Shown here one piece after another: positions 8,848 to 17,198 of a DNA stretch of 64,000 nt (its first letter is position 1; every line of letters starts with the position of its first letter). The translations under genes were made by a program, and so were the position numbers. The stretch comes from Bacillota bacterium. GTDB taxonomy: Bacteria > Bacillota > UBA4882 > UBA10575. Where the stretch lies: the NCBI GenBank assembly GCA_029782135.1, contig JAKOVI010000130.1:16531-80530 (forward strand), read 5' to 3'. The notes below the pieces were generated by a model that was not told where the DNA came from, did no database searches, and worked only from the letters and a program-made list of their open reading frames with translations.

Positions 8848-9288
8848 CTAATCAAACATCAGGTAGCGCGGATATTGATGAATAAGCGTTTGCCCGGTCA
8901 GAAGCTTGCGAAGGAGGTTTCTGACAAGATCAGGACGGAACGGTTTTGTTAAAAAATCGACCGCTCCGCACTTTAAGGCTTTCGTGATATAGAATTTTTG
9001 CTGGAGGGAAGAACAGACGACGACCTTTGCCTTCGGGTCAAGCCGTAACAACCGTTCCAAAGTCGTAAAACCGTCCATCTCGGGCATTAAGAGATCAAGC
9101 AGGACGACCGCCGGGTGTAACTGCACATATAAATCAAGGGCTTCGCGGCCGTTGGTCGCCTGGCCGACAATTGGAATCCCGGCATCTTTCAGAATCGAAG
9201 TTAAAATCAGCCGCATCATTAGGAGGTCATCAACGATCAATACCCCATTCCGGTTTTCTTGATTTTTGAAAGGGATAACAGGACCCAT
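8848..9288 (-). CDS. Single-domain response regulator (CheY-like receiver)
   Basis: A 146-residue receiver with no output domain, so it should act by protein contact, as CheY or Spo0F do. The acidic pair is VDD (residues ~19-21), the phospho-acceptor is Asp65 in LLDLLMPEMDG, the Ser/Thr switch is in VVCSS, and the conserved Lys115 is in DFLTKPF. About 14 residues precede the fold. ATG 9288 is preceded by AAGGAGGGAG. No histidine kinase, che gene or flagellar gene is nearby, so its partner is unknown. It is convergent with ytfJ and divergent from the ferredoxin gene. Confidence 0.9.
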   Translation of the reverse strand: MGPVIPFKNQENRNGVLIVDDLLMMRLILTSILKDAGIPIVGQATNGREALDLYVQLHPAVVLLDLLMPEMDGFTTLERLLRLDPKAKVVVCSSLQQKFYITKALKCGAVDFLTKPFRPDLVRNLLRKLLTGQTLIHQYPRYLMFD

Positions 9289-9399
9289 GCTCTCCCTCCT
9301 TAAGCCGCCGTGATTATCTTCTAATAATGTTATTCGGTTAATTAAGATGAATTAATAAGATGGATCCGAAAGAAATTTTACAATAATTCCGAGGTGAAC

Positions 9400-9591
9400 A
9401 TGATGAAAACGAGGGTCGATCCAGAGCTCTGTATTGCCTGCGGTTTATGCATCAGCACATGCCCGGATGTCTATGACTGGGACGATGATGGCAAAGCGGT
9501 CGCCATTAAAGAAGATGTGCCGGATGAGCACGAAGCATGTGCGCAAGAAGCGGCCGAGGGGTGCCCGACCGAGGCCATATGCACTGAGTAA
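9400..9591 (+). CDS. Ferredoxin, single [4Fe-4S], Thermotoga type
   Basis: A small electron carrier of about 63 residues. Counting from the second ATG (9403), cysteines fall at 10, 13, 16 and 20 (CIACGLCISTCP), with two later ones in EACAQEAAEGCP. This matches the monocluster ferredoxin of Thermotoga maritima, in which C10, C13, C16 and the last Cys before Pro bind one [4Fe-4S] cluster while C20 and the remaining Cys form a disulfide. The protein is very acidic. GAGGTGA precedes two adjacent ATG codons; the second has the better spacing. Its stop codon directly abuts the stop of the convergent GH-like gene. Confidence 0.93.
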   Translation: MMKTRVDPELCIACGLCISTCPDVYDWDDDGKAVAIKEDVPDEHEACAQEAAEGCPTEAICTE

Positions 9592-12500
9592 TTAAGTACA
9601 ATTGACCAAAAAGTAGGGATTGGCCTGTAACGGGTTGGGATAAAGGTAAACATCCGCATCCTTAAATAAAATAATAAACCGGTATCTGAGCAGATGATCA
9701 GCAGGCAAGAGCGAACCGGGGATTATCCCCCGAAACTCTTCTGTTTGTGGATCCCTTTCCATCGACAGCTGCTGTTCTTTTTTATGCGCATCGGTGCAAA
9801 CAAGGATAACTTTGTCGACAGCTTCCAGCGGCCGCGGTGAGATCTTTAGTGTTAAGTCTTGCCCTGCCGGCACCTCCGTTGGTGGGAAATGGAAGATTGC
9901 CGGGTTAAAGTCTTTGCTTTTCATCGTAATGGTAAACGGGAGGTGGTAACTGCCAACCCCGCTTTCGTTGCCGTATTTATCAGAAGCGGTGATATAATAC
10001 TTCACATAACGGCTTTCTTTCAGGTAAGGCGCCGGGATGGTCGCGCTATAAAGACTGGTGGTTTGGGGTGCCATCGTGATCATATGGTACCCTTCTTCCC
10101 GATCGATCTGGTAATTAAGGATTACTTGACGGAGCGGATGGCTTCCGGTGACCGAAGCACTGATCGAGAGCGGTTCTTCACGGACGGCCGCCGAAAGGGG
10201 GGTATGGGCCACCAAGGGGCCGACCGGACTAATACTCAAGGCGGAGATGAACCAATCTTGATGCGGCGAGCAATCAAAACTAACCAGTAAACTTCCGTCC
10301 GTGACTGTCAATTCGTGTTGCAAGTCGACTCTTCGACCAGCCGGAATGCTCAGTTCATCCGCCAGGACGGTCTCATTGACCGCGATTTTCATTGGTCCAT
10401 GCCGTCGCATCTCGCTGCTCCGGTCACAGAAAGTGAGATGCAGCCGGTAAGTCCCGGGGGTAAGATCGACGCGGAAAGTTGCCGGTTTCCTGGACCACAC
10501 GAAGTCCGTAATGAGTTGGTTCCCATAGGCAAGATAACCGTTTTTCCCGGTGGAGAGGAAATGCTCTTCCCGCAACCGGACCGGAGGGGAAGCGACGGCA
10601 CGCAACGCGTCCGTCTCCAGCCAGCCGAAACCCTTCTCCGGATCATAAGCGGTTGTATGATCGACGGCAGTAAATCCATGTTCAGTATGATAATCGGGAA
10701 AGATAGCAGACAGTACGGCATCTTCGGCTGGTCCACACGGTCTGCCGCCGAAATCGAAGCCGATGATAAAATGGCCACGAAGCTGATACTCATCTTTGAG
10801 GGCTTTTAACCTCTTTACATCTTCCAGTAACAGGAGGCGCTTTTGGGCAACGGTGGCCGGCAGACGGTAGCCCATCCTTGCTTCTTCAATCTGTTCAGCC
10901 TGGCGGATCATTTTCTCCCACGCACGGTTTGCCTTTGTCAGGATGGAAAGCGCCCGGTCCAAAGAGGTAAGATCGGCGGTTTCCGTAAAAAAGGAGAGTT
11001 CAATCGCTGCTTTTAACTTACCGCTATGATAAAAGGCGAAGTTTGCCAGATTTTGCGCTTCCGTCAAGGTTTCATACCATTCCTGCAGAAAGACCTCTTC
11101 CCTCCGGGGAGAATCTTCCCGCAGCGTAGCCACAAGACGACAAATTTCCTCACCTAGTTGTTGGAGAGAGACGGCAATGGCCGCCGGGGAGATTTTATCC
11201 ATGGTTGCACCGGCGGTAACCGCCCGGGTATACTCGGGAACCGAGCAGAAGAAGACGGGATCGCGCACCGGGATCCGCAGATAATAATCGAGCAGCCCGC
11301 CGGTATAATCATCCGGAATTGGTTCTTGGTGTTGGTGGATGATATTGAATAAGGGCACGATCTTGCTGGTTAATTGGTAGAGTTCAACCAGTGCATTCCC
11401 TTTTTCGCCAAAGCGGCGATGAAATTCGCGAATGAGGACATCCCCGGTTGTCCCGGGATTATAGCTGAGACGTCCGAACAAATGGTAATAAAACCAGTAG
11501 CGTTCAAAGTTTTCCGATAAAGAAGCGGATGATCTTAAACCTACCGGGGCGCACCGTTCGAGTCCTTGCTCATTCACCCCGGGGGGAATAAGGTCAAGCC
11601 CGCTGATTTGTGCGGCGTTTAAAGCATGGACCAATTGCCGGACGTAATCCGGATCCCCCCAGCGCGTACGGGTCGCCGAGGATAATTGAAAATTGCCGGC
11701 CGCGTTGGGTGGAAGCTCGTCTGGGATCGCCGGTAAGTATGCCAACCCCAACTGTTTTCCCCAGCAATTGTTGTTCAGAATCAACTTTATTTCCCTCTCG
11801 CCGAGCAGACTGAGGAGTTCCGGCGTGGTTTGCCCTGAATCAAGTTTCAGGGTAAGGCTGTTGCCGGTTTCGGCAATGGCCCGCCCGAGTGTGTTGCTGA
11901 AAAAGTCCGGAGCAAGAGGGCTTCCGGTAAATTTAACTTCCAGACCTTTCAGTTCCGGGCAAGAAAAAATGATCTGTTTGAAGGCCAGGTAAAGGTAAGA
12001 TTCCAAATTATCCTGATTTAGTCCGCAGTTTGTCTCCGCCAAAGCAGGATTTCCGGGGAAGTTCCAGAAACCGAGATAAAGGTCGATGCCGGCTTCCGTT
12101 GCCCGTTCGACCCATTGCTGAAGCGTTTCGAGGTTTTTCCGGGAAGGAGTAGAGAAGAGCGAGGGGTGCACCTCAGGATGTTCCGGAAGATCAACCAGGT
12201 AAAGCAGGGTTGAGATGAGAGAGGGGGCGTCGAAAACCAGCGTTAAAGTATTAAAGCGTTTCCGGATCAGTTGATCAAAATAACTCTGCCATGAAGTTGG
12301 AGAAAAACTCCAACCTTTTTTTAACTCTTCGTGCGGGAGAAAATGGACTACCCCCCGCCGTTTCAGCAAGGGCCGTTCTTGGCAGGGCTGATAAAGGGCA
12401 GGGAGTGATTGAGCGTTGATGCGCTCCGCCAACTCATAAAGGGCGAAATTTAAACCTCTGGTATCATAGGCGCAGACCAAGAGGGTTGTTTTATCTTGAA

Positions 12501-12753
12501 TTGTTATTTCTGAAATCAACATTGCCTCTGGTTCCAACGCCAGCTTCAGCTGGCCGCTGTCGACCAGTTCGCGAAGGACTCTGCTTTTTTCGTAAGTGCC
12601 AACCATCAGATCGGCCGCCGGGATTTGGTCCGTATATAAGCAGCAGGTAACAGAGATATTCAGTTCGGCAAAGCTTTTGCTCAGATAATCCATTGCGCGT
12701 TGGGTGCTTAGTTCCAAACCGTTCGGATTTAGAATTGCTATTCGAATCGCCAA
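9592..12753 (-). CDS. Large glycoside-hydrolase-like protein with malectin-like domain
   Basis: A 1053-residue protein that I cannot assign to a numbered family. The N-terminal ~130 residues resemble the alpha/beta domain preceding the barrel in GH20, GH67, GH84 and GH115 enzymes (AYDTRGLNFALYELAERI). A TIM-barrel-like region follows from RRGVVHFLPHEELKKGW to about residue 400. Next is a helical region with ERYWFYYHLFGRLSYNPGT and many Glu/Leu helices. Around 665-830 a malectin-like beta-sandwich (FIGFDFGGRPCGPAEDAV, PGTYRLHLTFCDRS, KIAVNETVLADEL) is followed by one or two Ig/Fn3-like domains. There is no signal peptide, so it appears cytoplasmic, or exported by an unseen route. TTG 12753 is favoured: GAGGTG lies six bases upstream, while GTG 12762 overlaps that site. 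Catalytic acids are not identified. Confidence 0.6.
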   Translation of the reverse strand: MAIRIAILNPNGLELSTQRAMDYLSKSFAELNISVTCCLYTDQIPAADLMVGTYEKSRVLRELVDSGQLKLALEPEAMLISEITIQDKTTLLVCAYDTRGLNFALYELAERINAQSLPALYQPCQERPLLKRRGVVHFLPHEELKKGWSFSPTSWQSYFDQLIRKRFNTLTLVFDAPSLISTLLYLVDLPEHPEVHPSLFSTPSRKNLETLQQWVERATEAGIDLYLGFWNFPGNPALAETNCGLNQDNLESYLYLAFKQIIFSCPELKGLEVKFTGSPLAPDFFSNTLGRAIAETGNSLTLKLDSGQTTPELLSLLGEREIKLILNNNCWGKQLGLAYLPAIPDELPPNAAGNFQLSSATRTRWGDPDYVRQLVHALNAAQISGLDLIPPGVNEQGLERCAPVGLRSSASLSENFERYWFYYHLFGRLSYNPGTTGDVLIREFHRRFGEKGNALVELYQLTSKIVPLFNIIHQHQEPIPDDYTGGLLDYYLRIPVRDPVFFCSVPEYTRAVTAGATMDKISPAAIAVSLQQLGEEICRLVATLREDSPRREEVFLQEWYETLTEAQNLANFAFYHSGKLKAAIELSFFTETADLTSLDRALSILTKANRAWEKMIRQAEQIEEARMGYRLPATVAQKRLLLLEDVKRLKALKDEYQLRGHFIIGFDFGGRPCGPAEDAVLSAIFPDYHTEHGFTAVDHTTAYDPEKGFGWLETDALRAVASPPVRLREEHFLSTGKNGYLAYGNQLITDFVWSRKPATFRVDLTPGTYRLHLTFCDRSSEMRRHGPMKIAVNETVLADELSIPAGRRVDLQHELTVTDGSLLVSFDCSPHQDWFISALSISPVGPLVAHTPLSAAVREEPLSISASVTGSHPLRQVILNYQIDREEGYHMITMAPQTTSLYSATIPAPYLKESRYVKYYITASDKYGNESGVGSYHLPFTITMKSKDFNPAIFHFPPTEVPAGQDLTLKISPRPLEAVDKVILVCTDAHKKEQQLSMERDPQTEEFRGIIPGSLLPADHLLRYRFIILFKDADVYLYPNPLQANPYFLVNCT

Positions 12754-12895
12754 GCTGTGCACCTCGCAAACTAAAGATTAAGTCACAACCTATTTCTCTT
12801 TTAAACTTTTTTTTCCTCTTTAATTAGTACTTTTTAGCAAAAACATTAATAATAAAGGGGATGCTCATGGCTTGTTCTAGATTCTGAGAAAATCC

Positions 12896-12903
12896 CATAT
12901 AAC
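12896..12903 (+). promoter_or_regulatory. Possible sigma-E -10 element upstream of spoIVFA
   Basis: CATATAAC, 30 bases before the spoIVFA start, resembles the mother-cell sigma-E -10 hexamer. The matching -35 is poor, so this is only a weak candidate, supported mainly by sigma-E control of spoIVF in Bacillus. Confidence 0.22.
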
Positions 12904-12932
12904 TTTGGTAGAGGGAAAAAAAGGAGAGAGCC

Positions 12933-13658
12933 ATGGTGCACTGTGCAAAAGAGGAATTGAACCAAAATACGGTGGAGACGGAGGACACGGTAGAGTTGAG
13001 GGAAGTTGCGGACGCCGAACTGGCTCCTCCGGCGCTGGAAGAGGAGCCCGGTCTCCGCTGGGATTTGGTGATTCTGCGCCAGATTATCATCTGTATTTTA
13101 ATCATCCTCTTGTTGGGCCTCCTGGAAAGAATACCCAAGATCGGTTCCGTGCTGGTTGACCGCTTCCGGTATGTTTTAACCTATGGCGAGGGGCATCATT
13201 CGCAAGAAAAACTTTTTTCGCTGGCCCAACAACAATGGGAAAAGGTTAAAGACGAAGTATCGTCCTGGTTTGTGATCGAGGTGAAGGAAGCGCTCGCCCC
13301 GCCGGGTAGTACCGTGCGGTTTGTTTCGCCGATTTATTACTTTGAACGCCGTGACTTTCTTCCGGAGCGTGTGCGTTTTATCCTCCCGGTCAATTCGCGG
13401 GTCTACGCTTCCGCTCCGGGTACTGTTGTCCAGATCAGTCCGGGTACGGAAGGCTGGCGGCTGGTCCTCGAGCATGGAACCGGGTGGAACAGTATTTATT
13501 ATCCCTGCCCGGAGGTTTTTGTGACCAGAGGACAATGGGTTAATGCCTATCAGGAACTGGGAAGCTCCGGCCGGGTCTTTTTTTGGGAAGTCACACATTA
13601 TTCCCGGCCGGTTAATCCCCGCCCGCTTTTAGAACACGAGCAGGGTTTGTGGCGCTGA
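12933..13658 (+). CDS. spoIVFA: SpoIVFA-like regulator with degenerate M23 domain
   Basis: A 241-residue membrane protein that should hold the intramembrane protease SpoIVFB inactive until the forespore signal arrives. An acidic N-terminal cytoplasmic stretch (~45 residues) precedes one membrane helix (IIICILIILLLGLL), then an external C-terminal domain with the M23/LytM fold (NSRVYASAPGTVVQISPG, VLEHGTGWNSIYYPC, VTRGQWVNAYQELGSSG). The zinc-binding residues of active M23 enzymes are missing, as expected for SpoIVFA. AAAGGAGAG precedes ATG 12933. Its TGA overlaps the ATG of spoIVFB (TGATG), which indicates coupled translation. Confidence 0.85.
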   Translation: MVHCAKEELNQNTVETEDTVELREVADAELAPPALEEEPGLRWDLVILRQIIICILIILLLGLLERIPKIGSVLVDRFRYVLTYGEGHHSQEKLFSLAQQQWEKVKDEVSSWFVIEVKEALAPPGSTVRFVSPIYYFERRDFLPERVRFILPVNSRVYASAPGTVVQISPGTEGWRLVLEHGTGWNSIYYPCPEVFVTRGQWVNAYQELGSSGRVFFWEVTHYSRPVNPRPLLEHEQGLWR

Positions 13659-14557
13659 TGCTCAAGCTCAAACTAAATCCCTGGTTTTTTATCTTGCTCT
13701 TTTTTTCTGGAGTGACCGGTCAGTTCCCCCGTCTGGTGGTGGGATTCCTCTCGGTTTTACTCCATGAAACCGCGCACATTTTGACAGCTTCGGGTTTTGG
13801 TTATCATTCGCTGGCAATTGAGCTTTTTCCCTTCGGCGGTGTCGCTAAGATGGACTATGCGTTGTTTAACGATCCGGCCGCTGAAGGGATTACTGCGTTG
13901 GCCGGGCCGCTCGAAAGCATCGTCTTAGCGCTGCTGGGCAAGGCCTTTGCTCCCTACTTACAAATCCCGGCGCTTACCGAAGCATTGATTACGATCAATT
14001 GCGGCTTGGCCCTTTTTAACCTTTTACCGCTTTTCCCTCTCGACGGTGGAAGAATGCTCCGTGCCCTGTTAGCCAAGAAAATGGGGTATAAAAAAGCTAC
14101 CGTTTTTGTAACTGCTTTAACCAGGCAAGTCATCATAATTTCCGGACTGCCAATCATCTTTTTGACTTTACGGGGAGTGGTCCCCTTCCACTTCCCGTTT
14201 TTACTTTTCTTTCTTTGGGTGGCCGCCCGCCAGGATAATTTCTTCTATGCTTATCTCACCCAAAAGGATCATAAAACCAGACTACTGAAGGAGAGAGGAA
14301 TCCTTGCCGCCAAAGTTTGGGTGGTGGAGCCGGGTCGCAAGATCGGGGAGATCGTCACTTTCTTATCCGGGAAAAACTATCACCTCTTCATTTTGACCGA
14401 TAAAAATGGTAAGATTGTGGGAGAGGTAACCGAAGAACAATTATTTATGTTGATGAAGGAAGAAAATGCTTTCCAGTCCAGCTTCGCGGAGATCGGAGCC
14501 CAGCAAATCCCTTCGTACCGGGGCAGCAATAACGATCTTACCGGTTATAAAGTTTGA
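13658..14557 (+). CDS. spoIVFB: SpoIVFB intramembrane (site-2) protease
   Basis: Roughly 299 residues; in Bacillus this enzyme cleaves pro-sigma-K in the outer forespore membrane. Zinc ligands are HETAH in LLHETAHILTA and the Asp of NLLPLFPLDGGRML. Several hydrophobic segments surround them. The C-terminal part (SGKNYHLFILTDKNGKIVGEVTEEQLF) is a CBS-type domain, typical of SpoIVFB and thought to sense ATP. I start it at ATG 13658, which shares a base with the spoIVFA stop; an in-frame GTG nine bases earlier (13649) is possible. No sigK gene is visible in this window. Confidence 0.92.
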   Translation: MLKLKLNPWFFILLFFSGVTGQFPRLVVGFLSVLLHETAHILTASGFGYHSLAIELFPFGGVAKMDYALFNDPAAEGITALAGPLESIVLALLGKAFAPYLQIPALTEALITINCGLALFNLLPLFPLDGGRMLRALLAKKMGYKKATVFVTALTRQVIIISGLPIIFLTLRGVVPFHFPFLLFFLWVAARQDNFFYAYLTQKDHKTRLLKERGILAAKVWVVEPGRKIGEIVTFLSGKNYHLFILTDKNGKIVGEVTEEQLFMLMKEENAFQSSFAEIGAQQIPSYRGSNNDLTGYKV

Positions 14558-14682
14558 CGGTTTATCCGGAATCAGACAGTTGCGGCATGATTAATAATAG
14601 AAAAGCCGGGAAACGGAAGGACTATGGAATAAGTGATGCCAAAGCAATTGTAATTAATCTGAAAAAGAGGTAGATCGCGAAG

Positions 14683-16533
14683 ATGAAGGATCAATACGAA
14701 CAACTGCTGGTAAAGGTGGAGAAGCCTGCCCGTTATGCAGGGGGAGAGTTAAACACTACGGTTAAACCATGGGATAAAGTACGTCTCCGGGTTGTCCTTG
14801 CTTTCCCTGATTTATACGAGATTGGCCTTTCCCATCTCGGACTACGCCTCTTATACCAGCGTATTAATGAAGTCGATGGTTATCTGGCGGAACGGGTCTA
14901 TGCCCCGGCCCCGGATATGGAGGAGGAATTAAAAAAAGCAAACCTGCCCCTTTTTTCCCTGGAGAGCAGGCATGGTTTGGGCGAATTTGACCTTCTCGGC
15001 TTCACCCTTCAATATGAATTAAGTTACACGAATATCTTGAATATGATGCGTTTAGCAGGAATACCTTTAAGAAGGGAGCACCGGGGCGAAGCGCATCCCT
15101 TGATCATCGGGGGAGGGCCTGGCTGTTTTAACCCCGAACCACTGGCCGATTTTTTTGATCTCTTTCTCCTGGGGGAGGGGGAAGAGGCGATTCTCGATAT
15201 TTTGGACTGCATTGCCGCCGGGAAGGAGCGGGGCGACGACCGGGCGACGATCAAACGCAATCTGCTTCGGATTCCCGGGGTCTACCTCCCTGAGTTTTAC
15301 CAGGTTGACTATGCTCCGGAGGGAAGGATTACGGCGATTCATCCGCATCCGCCGGCGCCGCCGGTTGTCCAAAAGCGGATCGTCAACGACTTTAATCAGT
15401 ACCTACCCGCACAGGAATTGGTCCCGTGGATGGAACCGGTTCATGACCGGTTGATGGTTGAACTCTTCCGCGGCTGCACGCGCGGCTGCCGTTTTTGCCA
15501 AGCCGGGATGATTTACCGGCCGGTCCGGGAGCGTTCACCGGCTTTCATTAAAGAGCGGCTTACCGATCTAATCAAAAAGACCGGTTATGAAGAGGTTTCC
15601 CTTACGTCGCTCAGTAGTGCCGATTATAGCAAGATTGAAGAATTGACCGGAATGCTGACGGATTGTTTTGGGCCGCAAGGGGTAAGAATTTCCTTGCCTT
15701 CTTTACGGATCGATTCTTTCTCGCCGGAACTGGCGGCCAAGTTTGTCAGCGGCCGGAAAGGAAGTTTAACATTTGCCCCGGAAGCCGGAACGGAGCGGCT
15801 CCGCCGCGTGATCAACAAAAACCTTTCCGATCAGCAGATCTTCGAAACCCTCGAAGCGGCCTTTACCGGAGGGTGGCAGCGGATTAAACTGTACTTTATG
15901 ATTGGCCTCCCGACCGAGACTGAGGAAGATTTAGCCGGCATCGTGCATTTGGCGAAAGAAAGCTTAAAGCTTGGGCGGCGGATCCATGCCCGTGCCGCGA
16001 ACCGTGTCCAGATTAGCGTCAGTGTTTCGACTTTCGTCCCGAAGCCGCACACCCCGTTTCAGTGGCGTGCGCAGCTTTCCAGTGAAGAGACACTCCGGAA
16101 ACAACAATACTTACAAGAGGAACTAAGAGGTAATGGGTTAAAATTATCCTGGCACGAGGTAACTTTAAGTCAATTGGAAGGGATTTTATCCCGTGGTGAT
16201 CGCCGCTTGGCACTTAGCTTGGAAAAGGCAGTGGAACTTGGTTGTAAATTTGATGCCTGGGCGGATCATTTCCGGTGGGATTTATGGCAGGAAGCGCTAC
16301 GCTTTGCCGGCTTAAAACCGGAGGATTATACCAGAGGACGTTCCTATGAAGAAATTCTCCCCTGGGAGCACCTGAGTGCCGGGGTGAGTAAAGAGTACTT
16401 AATTACTGAAGACCGGCGCGCCGACGAAGGGAAGCCGACGCCGGATTGCCGTGAACGCATTGATTGTAAGGCCTGCGGAGTATGTCCCGTCCTCCGGACC
16501 AGACCGACGCTCGCTGGGGGTGAAAAAGATTAA
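14683..16533 (+). CDS. B12-binding-fold radical SAM protein (TIGR03960 type)
   Basis: A 616-residue radical SAM protein of unknown substrate. The N-terminal ~200 residues show the B12-binding-like fold (LRVVLAFPDLYEIGLSHLGLRLLYQRIN, PLIIGGGPGCFNPEPLADFFDLFLLGEGEEAI). The radical SAM core follows, with cluster ligands in RGCTRGCRFCQAG, near residue 268. The C-terminus has a Cys-rich tail (CRERIDCKACGVCPVL). In Clostridia this gene is almost always followed by the DUF2344 partner, then rng and rplU, exactly as here. AGAGGTAG lies upstream of ATG 14683. A role linked to RNA or ribosome modification is only guilt by association. Confidence 0.92.
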   Translation: MKDQYEQLLVKVEKPARYAGGELNTTVKPWDKVRLRVVLAFPDLYEIGLSHLGLRLLYQRINEVDGYLAERVYAPAPDMEEELKKANLPLFSLESRHGLGEFDLLGFTLQYELSYTNILNMMRLAGIPLRREHRGEAHPLIIGGGPGCFNPEPLADFFDLFLLGEGEEAILDILDCIAAGKERGDDRATIKRNLLRIPGVYLPEFYQVDYAPEGRITAIHPHPPAPPVVQKRIVNDFNQYLPAQELVPWMEPVHDRLMVELFRGCTRGCRFCQAGMIYRPVRERSPAFIKERLTDLIKKTGYEEVSLTSLSSADYSKIEELTGMLTDCFGPQGVRISLPSLRIDSFSPELAAKFVSGRKGSLTFAPEAGTERLRRVINKNLSDQQIFETLEAAFTGGWQRIKLYFMIGLPTETEEDLAGIVHLAKESLKLGRRIHARAANRVQISVSVSTFVPKPHTPFQWRAQLSSEETLRKQQYLQEELRGNGLKLSWHEVTLSQLEGILSRGDRRLALSLEKAVELGCKFDAWADHFRWDLWQEALRFAGLKPEDYTRGRSYEEILPWEHLSAGVSKEYLITEDRRADEGKPTPDCRERIDCKACGVCPVLRTRPTLAGGEKD

Positions 16534-17185
16534 ATACAGGATTCAATACAGCAAGACCGGAGCCGCCCGCTTTACTTCCCATTTGGATGTGTTAAGGGCA
16601 ATCAGTCGAACCCTGCGACGTGCGGGTTTGCCGGTGGCGTTTTCATCAGGGTTCAATCCAATGCCGCGCCTTTCCTTTGGCCCGCCCCTTCCCTTGGGGC
16701 TCGAAAGTGAAGCGGAGTTTTTTGATCTCGAATTAACCGTCGATTTAAAGGAAGAGGCGGTTTTTAATGCCTTACAGGAGGCTTTACCCCCCGGGCTGAC
16801 GGTGCTGAAAGTCCAAAGATTGGTTGGGAAGACCCCCTCCTTGATGGCCGGGATTAAAGCGCTTTCTTATCAGTTTTTCCTTGAACCCCGGGTGGAACTC
16901 GACCAGACACAGGTTCAATCCTTACTCGGGCGGTTATGGGCAAAAAATGAATTACCGGTCGTTAAAGGCGCGAAGAATGGAGAAAAAGTAGTAAATATCC
17001 GGCCGTTATGGCTGGATTACCACTTGGACTGCGGGCTGGAAGGCTTGGTTTTATTAACCATCAAGGTGGAGTTCGGCCCCCGCGGGACCATTCGCCCGGA
17101 CGATTTTTGTACCTTTTTGCAGAACGACTTTCAGGTTAAGCGGGTGATTAGGAAGGAAGCTTTCTTCGGCGAGAAGGTCATTTAG
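16520..17185 (+). CDS. DUF2344 / TIGR03936 radical-SAM-associated protein
   Basis: About 222 residues, the usual partner of the preceding radical SAM protein; in some bacteria the two are fused. It begins KIKYRIQYSKTGAARFTSHLD, the hallmark N-terminus of the family, so I place the start at GTG 16520 rather than at GTG 16451, which lies inside the upstream gene. The overlap with the upstream gene is 14 bases, and no strong separate ribosome site is present, in line with coupled translation. A second conserved stretch is FSSGFNPMPRLSFGPPLPLGLES. The molecular function is unknown. Confidence 0.9.
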   Translation: MKKIKYRIQYSKTGAARFTSHLDVLRAISRTLRRAGLPVAFSSGFNPMPRLSFGPPLPLGLESEAEFFDLELTVDLKEEAVFNALQEALPPGLTVLKVQRLVGKTPSLMAGIKALSYQFFLEPRVELDQTQVQSLLGRLWAKNELPVVKGAKNGEKVVNIRPLWLDYHLDCGLEGLVLLTIKVEFGPRGTIRPDDFCTFLQNDFQVKRVIRKEAFFGEKVI

Positions 17186-17198
17186 GAAGTGTTGTGGG

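Noticed and set aside
9859..10809. Plus-strand open frames opposite the GH-like gene
   Set aside because: They are antisense to a long real gene, have no ribosome sites and no family features.
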